Shown piece by piece: positions 1-7,736 of a stretch of 46,590 bases of DNA. The stretch covers positions 1-46,590 of the forward strand of contig JBBQXF010000025.1 in the NCBI GenBank assembly GCA_038209965.1, in the 5' to 3' direction. The translations under genes were made by a program, and so were the position numbers. This DNA comes from JALONO01 sp038209965. GTDB taxonomy: Bacteria > Bacteroidota > Bacteroidia > Cytophagales > Thermoflexibacteraceae. Every line of letters starts with the position of its first letter. Position 1 is the stretch's first letter. The notes beneath the pieces are model-generated. The model ran no database searches. It had not been told where the DNA came from and worked only from the letters and a program-made list of their open reading frames with translations.

Positions 1-1
1 G

Positions 2-67
2 TTTGGACTCTGTGCAGGCCTCAGTTGCGGGGCCTGTTTTGTGGCCTGCGCCGTCGGCTGTATGTAA
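2..67 (+). CDS. C-terminal end of a Cys/Gly-rich tail protein (partial, paralogue of the next gene)
   Basis: Only the last 21 codons and the stop (TAA at 65-67) lie in the window. The reading frame is fixed by comparison with the end of the gene at 330-1004: the last 21 residues align without a gap, 14 are identical, and all five cysteines coincide, both ending in CAVGCM. The DNA after the stop is also alike in the two copies, including a long inverted repeat, so this is the first member of a tandem duplication. Its N-terminal part, and whether more copies lie to the left, cannot be seen. Function unknown; see the entry at 330-1004 for the likely architecture. Confidence 0.75.
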   Translation, partial: FGLCAGLSCGACFVACAVGCM

Positions 68-77
68 AAATCTGCCC

Positions 78-120
78 AACTCAAGTTTTCAATCCTATTC
101 AAGGGTCGAAAACTTGAGTT
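78..120 (+). terminator. Long inverted repeat after the partial Cys-rich gene
   Basis: The left arm (78-96) and right arm (102-120) can form a 19-bp stem with a five-base loop. Almost all pairs are Watson-Crick, with one or two weak positions near the loop. It begins 11 bases after the stop codon. There is no clear U-tract, so it could be a terminator or an RNA-stabilising 3' hairpin. An almost identical copy follows the next gene at 1015-1057. Confidence 0.6.
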
Positions 121-329
121 GAATTAGTCAGGTATCTGCCAATTCCGATCCCTAGGCAGTTAATTCGCTGCTATCTCCGCACCCAATAATGCAGGCCTGT
201 TGGCCCCGCCAAAAAAACCGCCCGTGCAACCATAGTACTAAACCTTGCAACAATGGTGACAAGGCTTGGGCAATGGGTTTGCGAGTTTTGCCACAGTTGT
301 TCTTTTCCCAAATTAAAAAGTAAAACACC

Positions 330-1004
330 ATGAAAAAGGTAGGTAAAATGTCCGCGGTACTCTTGCTGGGCGCATTGGTTTGGCTGGCCCCGTTGTCGGC
401 ATCGGCCCAAGATGTGGTAGATATGAAGCAGTTCTCGCCCAAAGAGATGGACGCGCTCTGGGATCAGTTTGGCAAAGATCAAGGCTGGGCGGCAATCAAT
501 AAGGACGTAGCGACCAAGAAGTTTCAACGGATCAAGCACGAAAAAGCGTCGTGGGGGTTCAAGGGGAGCCGCAAAAATGCCAAAGGACAAATGGAGGACG
601 TAATATTCTGTGCTTTTGATTTCTACAACCCCAACAGCAAGAACGGGCAAGGTTGCTCCATGATCTGGCGCAAAGTGGGCGGTGAGACCTACAAAGCCTA
701 CCTCATTTTCCCCGATGGCGAAAAAGACTTTGACAAAGCATTGGAGGCATCCCTAGAGTGGTTTGCCGATGAGAAGGGCCAAATCCAAAAAGCCAATAGC
801 TGGGGCAGGTGTTTCCGCAGGTGCAACAGATCCATTTGTGGCCCGGGTTGCTTGGCCTCCATCGCGGTGTGCGGCGGGGCCACCGCCATCTTGGCCGTGG
901 CTACGGGTGGGTTGGGGGTCCCAGGGGCAGCGATTGTGTTTGGGATTTGTGCGGGCTACGGTTGCGGGTTCTGTATGGCGGGCTGCGCCGTCGGCTGTAT
1001 GTAA
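330..1004 (+). CDS. Exported protein with a 10-cysteine, Gly-rich hydrophobic C-terminal tail (bacteriocin-precursor-like layout)
   Basis: This 224-residue protein starts with a clear Sec signal peptide (MKKVGKM, a hydrophobic stretch, then SASA-Q), giving a predicted mature start near residue 27. Residues about 28-155 form a soluble, charged region with two cysteines and no family I recognise. From about residue 158 the composition changes sharply: 67 residues with ten cysteines in short C-x(2-6)-C spacings around a Gly/Ala/Val hydrophobic core, ending in GCM. This layout, a globular leader followed by a Cys-rich hydrophobic tail, resembles halocin C8, whose mature peptide is released from the C-terminus of a precursor that also carries its immunity protein. 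That parallel is inference from architecture, not from sequence identity. The tail could instead be a disulfide-rich membrane anchor. A paralogue ends just upstream, and both share the same 3' hairpin. No protease or exporter gene lies next to it. Confidence 0.85.
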   Translation: MKKVGKMSAVLLLGALVWLAPLSASAQDVVDMKQFSPKEMDALWDQFGKDQGWAAINKDVATKKFQRIKHEKASWGFKGSRKNAKGQMEDVIFCAFDFYNPNSKNGQGCSMIWRKVGGETYKAYLIFPDGEKDFDKALEASLEWFADEKGQIQKANSWGRCFRRCNRSICGPGCLASIAVCGGATAILAVATGGLGVPGAAIVFGICAGYGCGFCMAGCAVGCM

Positions 1005-1014
1005 AAATTTGCTC

Positions 1015-1057
1015 AACTCAAGTTTTCAATCCTGCTAAAGGGTTGAAAACTTGAGTT
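1015..1057 (+). terminator. Second copy of the long inverted repeat, after the Cys-rich gene
   Basis: The arms at 1015-1033 and 1039-1057 form a 19-bp stem with one G-U-type position and a five-base loop. It starts 10 bases after the TAA of the Cys-rich gene and is nearly identical to the repeat at 78-120. The position suggests a transcription end or mRNA-protecting hairpin. The weak U-tract leaves the mechanism open. Confidence 0.6.
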
Positions 1058-1218
1058 GAATTGGTTGTTTCTCAGCCAATTCCGGTTCCAAGGTAGTTCC
1101 TTCATTGCCATTTCCACCCCCAACAGTGCAGGCCTGTTCTTCGGGCATGGGTGGTTTTGTCATCCAAGCATTCCCCCTTAAAGCAACATCATCAATCAAG
1201 TCTTTAACCCGCTGTTTT

Positions 1219-2376
1219 ATGCACGTACGTTACCGTACCTACCGGTTGTCGCGCTCCCTTTGCTTGGCCTTTTTACTGGCTTTGGGGTACAATTGGGCCA
1301 CCTTGCGCGCCCAGACCACCGCCGCCAAGGCCGACACCGACCCGGCCAGCGATGTGGCCAAGGCCACCGATCTGAGCATCCCCGTGTCGCCTGCACTCAC
1401 ACTGTTGGGCGTAAACCCGAGCTTGGTGTCAAGGCCCTCTTTCACCCGTGATATCAAAGTGGACTGGTCATTTACCTCTTATCGCGTATCACCCAACTTG
1501 GCCCTGGAGGCCCAGCCGATTTGGTTGCTGTTCTATGACCGCCCCGATCTCTCTCGCTACCGTCGGGCGGGAGCCTTCTTGCGCACCCTCTCCACGTTGA
1601 GCATCTCGCTGGCCACCATCCAGCGCGGGGCCGACGCCCAGCGCGAACTGGCCGCCGCGGTCAAGATCAACCTGTTTCGGGCCAAAGACCCACTGATGGA
1701 AGTGGAGCAGTTCAGGCGCTCCTTTGCCGACTACTACCTCAAGCGCGAGGAATTGCTCAAGCTTCAACGCCGATTTGAGGATTCGCTCAAGTACCATTCC
1801 GACCCAGTGGACAAGCTCAATGCGCAGAGCGAGATCGACAAGTTGGAAAGTGAATTGGTCAAATTGAAAACCCAGCAGAAGGATCGCAACCTGGAAATCA
1901 AGGCCCAATACCAGCGGGCCTTCTGGAACGCCAGTTGCTTGGACATTGCCTTCGGGAAACGCTACAATTACAACACCGAAACGCTGGACAGTCTCCGGCT
2001 CCAGGACAGTGGGATGGGCGGGTGGATCAACGGGGGAGTGCGCGCCGGCCGCAACGGGTTCATCTCGACCCAAGTGCAGTATGTAGAACAGGCAATACTC
2101 AATGCCAACAACCGGGTGACGGGCATCCGATCCACCCTGAGCGCTGGCTTGAACTTTCGTTATGGCTCACCACGCTATAATTTCTTCCTCGAGGCAGTGC
2201 GCGAAATTGTTCTGGCTGGTGGCCCCCAAACCCAAACCTTCATTGTAGCCTACGGGGGCGATCTGCGTTTGGGCAGTTCGGTACTGTTGGGTTATGGCAT
2301 CCGCAATGTGATCACCGATAATTTGACCCTCAAAAATCTCATCCCGGTGGCGTCGGTCACCTGTCTGATGCGCTAA
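1219..2376 (+). CDS. Exported coiled-coil and beta-rich envelope protein, unknown function
   Basis: I place the start at the ATG at 1219 (385 residues), because the next residues MHVRYRTYRLSRS and a hydrophobic stretch ending at LRAQ form a signal peptide; the frame is open further upstream but that part has no such logic. Residues about 85-170 contain a WLLFYDRPDLSRYRR segment. Residues about 165-235 are strongly helical and charged (EELLKLQRRFEDS, EIDKLESELVKLKTQQ), consistent with a coiled coil. The last third has alternating, aromatic-containing strands (GGWINGGVRAGRNGF, LGYGIRNV) like an outer-membrane barrel. I do not recognise the family; the mix of a periplasmic coiled coil and C-terminal barrel strands suggests an outer-membrane anchored protein. 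It follows the duplicated Cys-rich genes in the same direction, about 160 bases after their hairpin, so co-transcription is uncertain. Confidence 0.7.
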   Translation: MHVRYRTYRLSRSLCLAFLLALGYNWATLRAQTTAAKADTDPASDVAKATDLSIPVSPALTLLGVNPSLVSRPSFTRDIKVDWSFTSYRVSPNLALEAQPIWLLFYDRPDLSRYRRAGAFLRTLSTLSISLATIQRGADAQRELAAAVKINLFRAKDPLMEVEQFRRSFADYYLKREELLKLQRRFEDSLKYHSDPVDKLNAQSEIDKLESELVKLKTQQKDRNLEIKAQYQRAFWNASCLDIAFGKRYNYNTETLDSLRLQDSGMGGWINGGVRAGRNGFISTQVQYVEQAILNANNRVTGIRSTLSAGLNFRYGSPRYNFFLEAVREIVLAGGPQTQTFIVAYGGDLRLGSSVLLGYGIRNVITDNLTLKNLIPVASVTCLMR

Positions 2377-2631
2377 TGATTGGTCAAAAAAATTGATTCA
2401 AATATCAATAAGTCTGCCATTTAAGCCGCGTCAATCATATTCTGTGGGACAGAATCGGGGATAAATTGGGGGTTAAAACAAAGATCTGGGTCGTTTTTGG
2501 CCAATTTTATTGCATTTTGAGATTCCACCGGGCTTTGGAAACGGCCTTCGGATCGGGGAGGCCCGGCCCCTGCGGTGGCAGACAAGTTGCTTGATGATCA
2601 ATGTTCCAAGTCAATTTCTACCTTAAATGGT
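2377..2631. other. Gene-free stretch before the GNAT promoter
   Basis: The gap between the envelope protein and the acetyltransferase runs from 2377 to 2789. The part up to 2631 shows only short open frames without plausible starts, and a GC-rich patch near 2550-2575 (gaggcccggcccc). I see no RNA gene or terminator I would defend. The promoter of the next gene occupies 2632-2662. Confidence 0.4.
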
Positions 2632-2662
2632 TTTGGTAATGACAACATTTTGCCTACCTTGG
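2632..2662 (+). promoter_or_regulatory. Bacteroidota-type promoter for the GNAT gene
   Basis: TTTG at 2632-2635, then exactly 19 bases, then TACCTTGG at 2655-2662. This matches the phylum consensus TTTG-N19-TAnnTTTG with one mismatch. The predicted transcript start is near 2669, giving a leader of about 120 bases to the chosen ATG at 2790 or about 20 bases to the alternative ATG at 2691. Confidence 0.6.
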
Positions 2663-2789
2663 CTCGCATTGTGCACCACTGCGGCGGCCAATGGGCGACA
2701 TTACGGTGCAATGGTTTGCGCCCGCATTTGCCCAAAGACTGCCCCTCTGGACAAAAGTCTTTGGGAACGGGCGAACTTTACGAAAACCA

Positions 2790-3326
2790 ATGAGATTGGA
2801 AATTGAAACCGAGCAGCTCCGACTGATCGCCTGTGATCGGGAACTTTTGGGCCAAGCCATCGCCGGCGATGCGCAATTGGAAAAATATTTGAACGTGACC
2901 GTCCCAAAAAATTGGAGCCAATTTGGGCGGCGCGTATTGAGGTATGCGTTGGAAAAGCTACAAGCCGACGAAGCTTCGTTGGGCTGGTGGACCTATTTTC
3001 CTATCCACAAAGCGGACAATGTATTGATCGGCAGTGGCGGGTACCAAGGCCGGCCCAACTCGGATGGGGCAGTAGAAATCGGGTACGAAATCAGGAAGGA
3101 ACACCGCAACCGAGGACTGGCCACTGAGTTGGCGAGGGGGTTGATCAACCATGCTTTTGCCCAAGCCGAGGTCAAGCTGATCCGGGCCTACACGTTGGGG
3201 GTGGTCAATGCCTCCACCCAAGTGCTGACCAAATGCGGACTGACCAAAACGTCGGAACTAGCTGACCAAGAAAATGGCCAGATCTGGCGCTGGGAATTGC
3301 AGCGGGCCAACTGGTCAAAGCGGTAA
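2790..3326 (+). CDS. GNAT-family N-acetyltransferase (RimJ/RimL-like)
   Basis: This 178-residue protein begins MRLEIETEQLRLIACD, the usual first strand of RimJ/RimL-type acetyltransferases, which favours the ATG at 2790 over the in-frame ATG at 2691 (33 codons longer). The core motifs are present: an IGSGGYQGRPNSDGAVEIGYEI strand pair read across residues about 85-107, then the acetyl-CoA-binding segment RKEHRNRGLATELA, matching the R/Q-x-x-G-x-A loop. The C-terminal part contains NASTQVLTKCGL, typical of the last helix and strand of the fold. Such enzymes transfer acetyl from acetyl-CoA to amino groups of proteins or small molecules; the substrate cannot be told from sequence. The gene stands alone after its own promoter. 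The last 29 bases of its coding sequence recur almost exactly about 1 kb downstream at 4314-4342. Confidence 0.85.
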   Translation: MRLEIETEQLRLIACDRELLGQAIAGDAQLEKYLNVTVPKNWSQFGRRVLRYALEKLQADEASLGWWTYFPIHKADNVLIGSGGYQGRPNSDGAVEIGYEIRKEHRNRGLATELARGLINHAFAQAEVKLIRAYTLGVVNASTQVLTKCGLTKTSELADQENGQIWRWELQRANWSKR

Positions 3327-3528
3327 GTGGCATACCGGGGCAAAGCCACAGGAGTTTATCAACGTTGCCCACTTCGCCAACCTGGTTCATTTACTTAGCT
3401 TTGGGCCATAATGCGGCTCAGGCCATTGGTTGTGGCCGGTTCAGCGATTGTAGGGAAGCAACGCCCAAGAGCTAGTTTTTGGACTTTTTGCATAACTTGG
3501 TGGCCAACTTTACTTTTTGGCGTGCTCC

Positions 3529-4131
3529 ATGCAAAACCTCCTGTTTCCCCTCAGCCTTAAGTTCAATATTGCGACATTTTCCAGTGATTTTGTGGCCAAA
3601 GATGCCAGCGGATTGACCGTCGCGTATGTAAAGCAAAAACTTTTTAAGTTCGTGGAAGACGTGGCCGTGTACACCGACGAGACGCAGTCGTCGCTGCTTT
3701 ATCGGATCAAAGCCGACCGCTGGCTGGACTTCTCGGCAGTTTATAACTTTACCGACAAGGACGGCAACCCGTTGGGCAAGATCGCGCGCAGGGGCTGGGC
3801 CTCGCTGTGGAAAGCACATTACGAAATTTTTGATGAGGGAGCTGATGCCTCGCCCGAGTATGTGGTGACCGAGGAGAATGCGTGGGTCAAGGTGCTTGAC
3901 GGCCTGCTGGGCGAGGTACCCATTTTAGGGCTGTTCACAGGCTACTTCTTTAACCCTGCTTACCAGATCATGGATCACACTGGCCAAAAGGTGGCCCGCC
4001 TAAAGAAAGAAAAGTCGTTACTGGGGCGAAAATTCGTGATCGAGGAACTGGGCCGCATTGAGGGCCGCAACCAAGAGCGCATTTTGCTTGGGCTGATGAT
4101 GCTGGTGTTGCTGGAGCGCCGGCGCGGCTAG
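3529..4131 (+). CDS. LURP-one/tubby-like fold protein
   Basis: The ATG at 3529 (MQNLLFPLSLKFNIATF) gives 200 residues; a TTG four codons upstream is also in frame but less likely. The protein has repeated strand patterns with the features of LURP-one-related/scramblase-like proteins: a lipid-contact style opening, AYVKQKLFKFVEDVAVYTDE, a basic KIARRGWASLWKAHYEIFDE segment, and VARLKKEKSLLGRKFVIEE near the end, followed by a hydrophobic LLGLMMLVLLERRR tail that may form the central helix of the barrel. There is no signal peptide. In this superfamily the role is often membrane or phosphoinositide association, but bacterial members are poorly characterised, so function is open. It is convergent with accC. 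Confidence 0.6.
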   Translation: MQNLLFPLSLKFNIATFSSDFVAKDASGLTVAYVKQKLFKFVEDVAVYTDETQSSLLYRIKADRWLDFSAVYNFTDKDGNPLGKIARRGWASLWKAHYEIFDEGADASPEYVVTEENAWVKVLDGLLGEVPILGLFTGYFFNPAYQIMDHTGQKVARLKKEKSLLGRKFVIEELGRIEGRNQERILLGLMMLVLLERRRG

Positions 4132-4313
4132 ACTTGGCAGTTGGCCCAAAACGCAGTTTAACTTGAGCCGCGGCCGCCAGCGCCCAATTGGCTGGTCGGT
4201 GTGCCAAGTGGCTGGTCGCGTAAAATCGTGGATCGTTTGCCGGCGGTAGCTGTTCAGGTACTTAGCTTTTCAATAAATGAAAAGTAAATTGTTGTTTTAC
4301 AAAAAACAACTGC

Positions 4314-4342
4314 ATCTGGCGCTGGAAATTGCAGCGGGCCAA
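4314..4342 (+). repeat. 29-bp echo of the GNAT gene's 3' end
   Basis: Positions 4314-4342 match 3282-3310, inside the end of the acetyltransferase gene, at 28 of 29 bases. In the matching frame both encode IWRW-x-LQRA. The copy sits in the non-coding gap between the tubby-like gene and accC, with no start codon or further recognisable domain. It is probably the remains of a duplicated 3' end. Confidence 0.6.
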
Positions 4343-4389
4343 ACGAACGGATGTCGCTCCGTCTGGCCCCTGGGTTTTACCGATGACCG

Positions 4390-5733
4390 TTACAAGCCAC
4401 TGAAATCAAAATTATCCAAATATTTGGTCGTGAATTGCCCGGAGCGGAAACCTTCGTCGTCCATCAGCCGGATGTGGAAGGGAATGGTGGTCTTGACGCC
4501 CTCGATCACAAACTCTTGCAGGGCACGTTTCATGCGGACAATCACCTCTTCGCGGGTCTGGCCCGAAACGATGAGCTTGGCAATCATGGAATCATAATTG
4601 GGCGGGATCGTGTAGCCCGCGTACACGTGGGTGTCCACCCGCACCCCGCGCCCGCCGGGGATGTGCAAGTTGGTGATTTTGCCGGGCGAGGGCCGGAAGC
4701 CGTTCCCGGGATCCTCGGCGTTGATCCGGCACTCCATGGCGTGGAGCTGGGGGTAATAGTTGCGCCCCGAGATCGTCGCCCCGGCAGCCACCTTGATCTG
4801 TTCTTTGATCAGGTCAAAGTCGGTCACTTCTTCGGTGATGGGATGCTCCACTTGGATCCGGGTGTTCATCTCCATGAAATAAAAATTCCCGTGTTTGTCC
4901 ACCAAGAACTCAACCGTGCCCGCTCCCTCATACTTGATAAACTCCGCCCCTTGGATGGCGGCTTTGCCCATCCGATCGCGAAGCTCTTGCGATACGATGG
5001 GCGAGGGGGTTTCCTCGACCAGCTTTTGGTGGCGGCGCTGGATGGAGCAGTCGCGCTCCGACAAGTGGCACACCCGGCCGGTGGAATCGCCCACTATTTG
5101 GATTTCAATGTGGCGGGGATCTTCCACAAACTTCTCGAGGTACAGCCCATCATTGCCAAAAGAGGCGCCGGCCTCCATTTTGGCACTGTCCCAGAGTTTC
5201 TCGAACGAGGCTTCGTCGGGGACCACGCGCATCCCCTTGCCGCCGCCGCCAGCAGTGGCCTTGACCATGATCGGGTAGCCAATCTCAGTGGCCAACCCCC
5301 GAGCCGTTTCCATATCGGCAATCACGCCATCGGAGCCGGGGATCACGGGCACACCGGCGGCCCGCATTGTGTCTTTGGCCGTGGACTTATCGCCCATTTT
5401 CATGATTTGCTCGGGGGAGGGGCCAATGAACTTAATCCCATATTCTTGGCAAATGGCCGAAAATTCAGCGCGTTCCGATAGAAAACCGTAGCCGGGATGG
5501 ATCGCATCGGCATTGGTGATTTCCGCCGCCGCGATGATCCGGGGGATGTTCAGGTAGGACTCTCGGCTGGGGGGCGGCCCGATACACACCGCCTCATCGG
5601 CAAATTTGACGTGCAAACTGTCCCGATCTGCGGTCGAATAAATAGCAACGGTCTTAATGCCCATTTCCCGGCAAGTGCGGATGATGCGCATGGCAATCTC
5701 GCCCCGGTTGGCAATCAATATCTTTTTGAACAT
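4390..5733 (-). CDS. accC: Biotin carboxylase, acetyl-CoA carboxylase subunit
   Basis: This 447-residue protein starts MFKKILIANRGEIAMRI at 5733, the standard AccC beginning, so the five extra upstream codons are not used. The ATP-grasp domain shows the Gly-rich lid KATAGGGGKGMR near residue 160, the SIQRRHQKLVEE strand near 235, and the active-site segment EMNTRIQVEHP near 288-298 with the metal-binding Glu and Asn, the catalytic Arg and the Glu expected for bicarbonate activation. The C-terminal biotin carboxylase domain (ECRINAEDP, SMIAKLIV) is complete. The enzyme carboxylates biotin on the carrier protein using ATP and bicarbonate in the cytoplasm. It lies 41 bases downstream of accB in the same direction, so the two form an operon. 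A carboxyltransferase beta subunit for a propionyl- or acetyl-type enzyme is encoded at 34887-36440, not here. Confidence 0.95.
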   Translation of the reverse strand: MFKKILIANRGEIAMRIIRTCREMGIKTVAIYSTADRDSLHVKFADEAVCIGPPPSRESYLNIPRIIAAAEITNADAIHPGYGFLSERAEFSAICQEYGIKFIGPSPEQIMKMGDKSTAKDTMRAAGVPVIPGSDGVIADMETARGLATEIGYPIMVKATAGGGGKGMRVVPDEASFEKLWDSAKMEAGASFGNDGLYLEKFVEDPRHIEIQIVGDSTGRVCHLSERDCSIQRRHQKLVEETPSPIVSQELRDRMGKAAIQGAEFIKYEGAGTVEFLVDKHGNFYFMEMNTRIQVEHPITEEVTDFDLIKEQIKVAAGATISGRNYYPQLHAMECRINAEDPGNGFRPSPGKITNLHIPGGRGVRVDTHVYAGYTIPPNYDSMIAKLIVSGQTREEVIVRMKRALQEFVIEGVKTTIPFHIRLMDDEGFRSGQFTTKYLDNFDFSGL

Positions 5734-5774
5734 AACAATGAATGACAAATGGCTAACTGTGCTCAGGCCAAGGA

Positions 5775-6248
5775 TTAGATCGCCTCGACCAGAAACAACT
5801 CTTGATCATACTCAACGGGGTTGGCGTTGTCCACCAACACCTTCACCACCCGGCCCGCTACTTCAGACTCGATTTCGTTGAACAATTTCATGGCTTCAAT
5901 GATGCACACCACTTGCCCCTTCTTGATCTCATCTCCCACATTGACCAGCACGGGCTTATCAGGGCCAACCGAGCGATAGAAGGTCCCGATCATGGGCGAC
6001 TTGATGGGGGTGTAGTTTTTGACTTCTACTTTGGCCGGGGCCACCACTGGGTTTTCTTCCTGCGAAGTTCGTACGCGGGCCATTTCTGTCACTTGGGCCG
6101 ATGGGCCAAGCACGGGGGCCGCGCTCACCAGTTGAGTGGCCGAATGCCGCTTTACCTTGATTTTAAATTCACCGGTGGCTATATTCACCTCATCCAGCCC
6201 AGAATTGGCAATGAAGTTGATAAGTTCTTGGATTTCCTTTGCGTCCAT
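5775..6248 (-). CDS. accB: Biotin carboxyl carrier protein (BCCP)
   Basis: The ATG at 6248 gives 157 residues beginning MDAKEIQELINFIANSGLDE, as in other AccB proteins; the open frame upstream lacks similarity. Residues about 55-80 form a flexible Pro/Ala/Val-rich linker. The C-terminal biotinyl domain starts at SPMIGTFYRS and contains EAMKLFNEIE, where the Lys of AMK is the biotin attachment site (Leu replaces the more common Met after it, which is tolerated). The protein carries the carboxybiotin between biotin carboxylase and carboxyltransferase. It is the first gene of accB-accC and is divergent from lpxK. In many Bacteroidota efp precedes accB; here it does not. Confidence 0.95.
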   Translation of the reverse strand: MDAKEIQELINFIANSGLDEVNIATGEFKIKVKRHSATQLVSAAPVLGPSAQVTEMARVRTSQEENPVVAPAKVEVKNYTPIKSPMIGTFYRSVGPDKPVLVNVGDEIKKGQVVCIIEAMKLFNEIESEVAGRVVKVLVDNANPVEYDQELFLVEAI

Positions 6249-6446
6249 CTTGCGAAAAAATAATGCTTGTGGTTCTAATTGGGTGGAATGGGTAACCGTC
6301 GGTAAAATAGGCCGCAAATTAACAATATTGCCCCAAACAAATGCCGATTCTCATTTTACTTTTTGATTATGAGTTTCTTTTGTGGGCAGGGCCAGCCGGA
6401 TCAGGCCCACGGACCCATTGCCACACCAAGCCATCTGTGCCAAATC

Positions 6447-7529
6447 ATGCCAAGCATTTTACCCATTCTACTTTCCCCGTTGGCCCTGCTCTATGGCGGC
6501 CTCATGCGCCTGCGCAACTACCTGTATGACACGGGCCAGCGCAAATCGGTCCAGTTTCAGGTGTGCACCATCAGCATCGGGAATTTGAATGTGGGCGGAA
6601 CCGGCAAGACCCCCCACGTGGAGTACCTGATCCGTTTGCTCAAGGATCGCTATCCCGTGGCCACCCTGAGCCGGGGCTACGGCCGGAAGACGCGGGGCGT
6701 GCTGCTGGCCAACGAGCAGAGCACCGCTGCCCAGATCGGGGACGAGCCCATGCAGTTTTTTGCCAAGTTTGGCCAATCGATCACCGTTGCGGTGGGCGAG
6801 GAACGGATCATGGCCATGCCCGAAATCTTGGCCCAAGACCACCCAACGCAAGTGGTACTGCTGGACGACGCTTTCCAGCACCGCAAATTGCGCCGCCACT
6901 TGGACTTGCTGCTGACCGATGCAGCCAACCCGTTCTACACCGATGCCGTGCTGCCGGCCGGGCGGCTGCGCGAGGGGCGGCGGGGGGCCAGCCGGGCCGA
7001 TGCGGTGCTGGTGACCAAGTGCCCCGACGAGTTGGGGGAGGCTGAGCGGGCCACAATTTGCCAAAAAATTCGCCACTATGCCGGGGCCAAACCCGTCTTT
7101 TTCACCGGGCTGCGCTATTTGCCGCCCCAGCCCCTGTTCGCTGAAAGTCCGGCCCGGGCTTTGAGTGGGCCAGTGGTGCTCTGCACGGGCATTGCCAACC
7201 CGCAGGCACTGGTGCGCCACGTGCGCCAACAAGCCCAATTGATCCGCCACTTCGATTTTGCTGACCATTTCTCCTATTCCCCAGCGGCCATGCAACCCGT
7301 GCTGGACTGCCTGCGGGACAGTGGCCCAGCGGCCATGCTGCTCACCACCGAGAAAGACATGGTCAAATGGCAAAGCCCAGCGTTGAAACCACTCTTGGCC
7401 GGGCTGCCCATTTATTATTTGCCCATTGAAATTGTTTTTCTGGCCGATCAAGCGGCATTTGATGCCCTGATCTTGAACAAAGTGGCCGAAGTGGTCATGG
7501 AGCACAGCGAGCAGCTCGGGGAAGCATAA
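6447..7529 (+). CDS. lpxK: Tetraacyldisaccharide 4'-kinase
   Basis: LpxK phosphorylates the 4' position of the lipid A disaccharide at the inner membrane. I use the ATG at 6447 (360 residues), since MPSILPILLSPLALLYGGLMRLRNYLYD is the usual N-terminal membrane helix followed by the family's RN.LYD segment; an earlier ATG at 6369 would add 26 residues of non-family sequence. The Walker A loop GNLNVGGTGKTP lies at residues about 45-56, followed by SRGYGRK, a GDEP motif, and LDDAFQHRKLRR, all LpxK signatures. The C-terminal half ends with TTEKDMVKW, also typical. It is divergent from accB and followed by a strong bidirectional hairpin before the tRNA gene. It indicates a lipid A containing outer membrane. 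Confidence 0.93.
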   Translation: MPSILPILLSPLALLYGGLMRLRNYLYDTGQRKSVQFQVCTISIGNLNVGGTGKTPHVEYLIRLLKDRYPVATLSRGYGRKTRGVLLANEQSTAAQIGDEPMQFFAKFGQSITVAVGEERIMAMPEILAQDHPTQVVLLDDAFQHRKLRRHLDLLLTDAANPFYTDAVLPAGRLREGRRGASRADAVLVTKCPDELGEAERATICQKIRHYAGAKPVFFTGLRYLPPQPLFAESPARALSGPVVLCTGIANPQALVRHVRQQAQLIRHFDFADHFSYSPAAMQPVLDCLRDSGPAAMLLTTEKDMVKWQSPALKPLLAGLPIYYLPIEIVFLADQAAFDALILNKVAEVVMEHSEQLGEA

Positions 7530-7587
7530 CCAGACGGATGGCCCAAGTGAACCTGACCAAAGTATGGGGGAAATTTGCCTGGGCAGT

Positions 7588-7623
7588 AAAAAAGCCCTTG
7601 AAATAAGTTTCAAGGGCTTTTTT
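7588..7623. terminator. Bidirectional terminator between lpxK and tRNA-Val
   Basis: The sequence aaagcccttgaaa, a four-base loop, and tttcaagggcttt form a perfect stem flanked by A residues on the left and T residues on the right. It can therefore end transcripts of lpxK on the + strand and of the tRNA on the - strand. Confidence 0.88.
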
Positions 7624-7628
7624 ACTTA

Positions 7629-7706
7629 TGGTGGAGGCTGAGGGATTCGAACCCCCGACCCTCTGCTTGTAAGGCAGATGCTCTGAACCAGCTGAGCTAA
7701 GCCTCC
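7629..7706 (-). tRNA. tRNA-Val (anticodon UAC), CCA encoded
   Basis: Read on the - strand the gene starts GGAGGCT and ends AGCCTCC-A-CCA, giving a perfect 7-bp acceptor stem with a genome-encoded CCA. The D-arm contains TTAGCTCAGCTGGTT, the anticodon arm is TCTGC-CTTACAA-GCAGA with anticodon TAC, which reads GUA and other GUN valine codons, and the T-arm contains GGTTCGAATC. The mature length is 75 bases plus CCA. A consensus promoter lies about 30 bases upstream and a hairpin terminator follows directly, so it is a single-gene transcript. Confidence 0.97.
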
Positions 7707-7736
7707 GTCTGTCCCGTCTCTTTCGTTTTGGGAGTG

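Noticed and set aside
78..1057. Mobile element bounded by the two long inverted repeats
   Set aside because: Each inverted repeat is a complete hairpin placed after a gene stop, and there is no transposase or target duplication. Tandem gene duplication explains both copies.
4435..5481. Long frame on the + strand inside accC
   Set aside because: It is antisense to a complete, well-conserved biotin carboxylase gene; its translation is rich in His, Gly and Leu without domain sense. It is a shadow of GC-rich codons.
6369..6446. Longer LpxK start at 6369
   Set aside because: The extra residues (MSFFCGQGQPDQAHGP...) do not look like the family's membrane helix, while the ATG at 6447 starts exactly at it.
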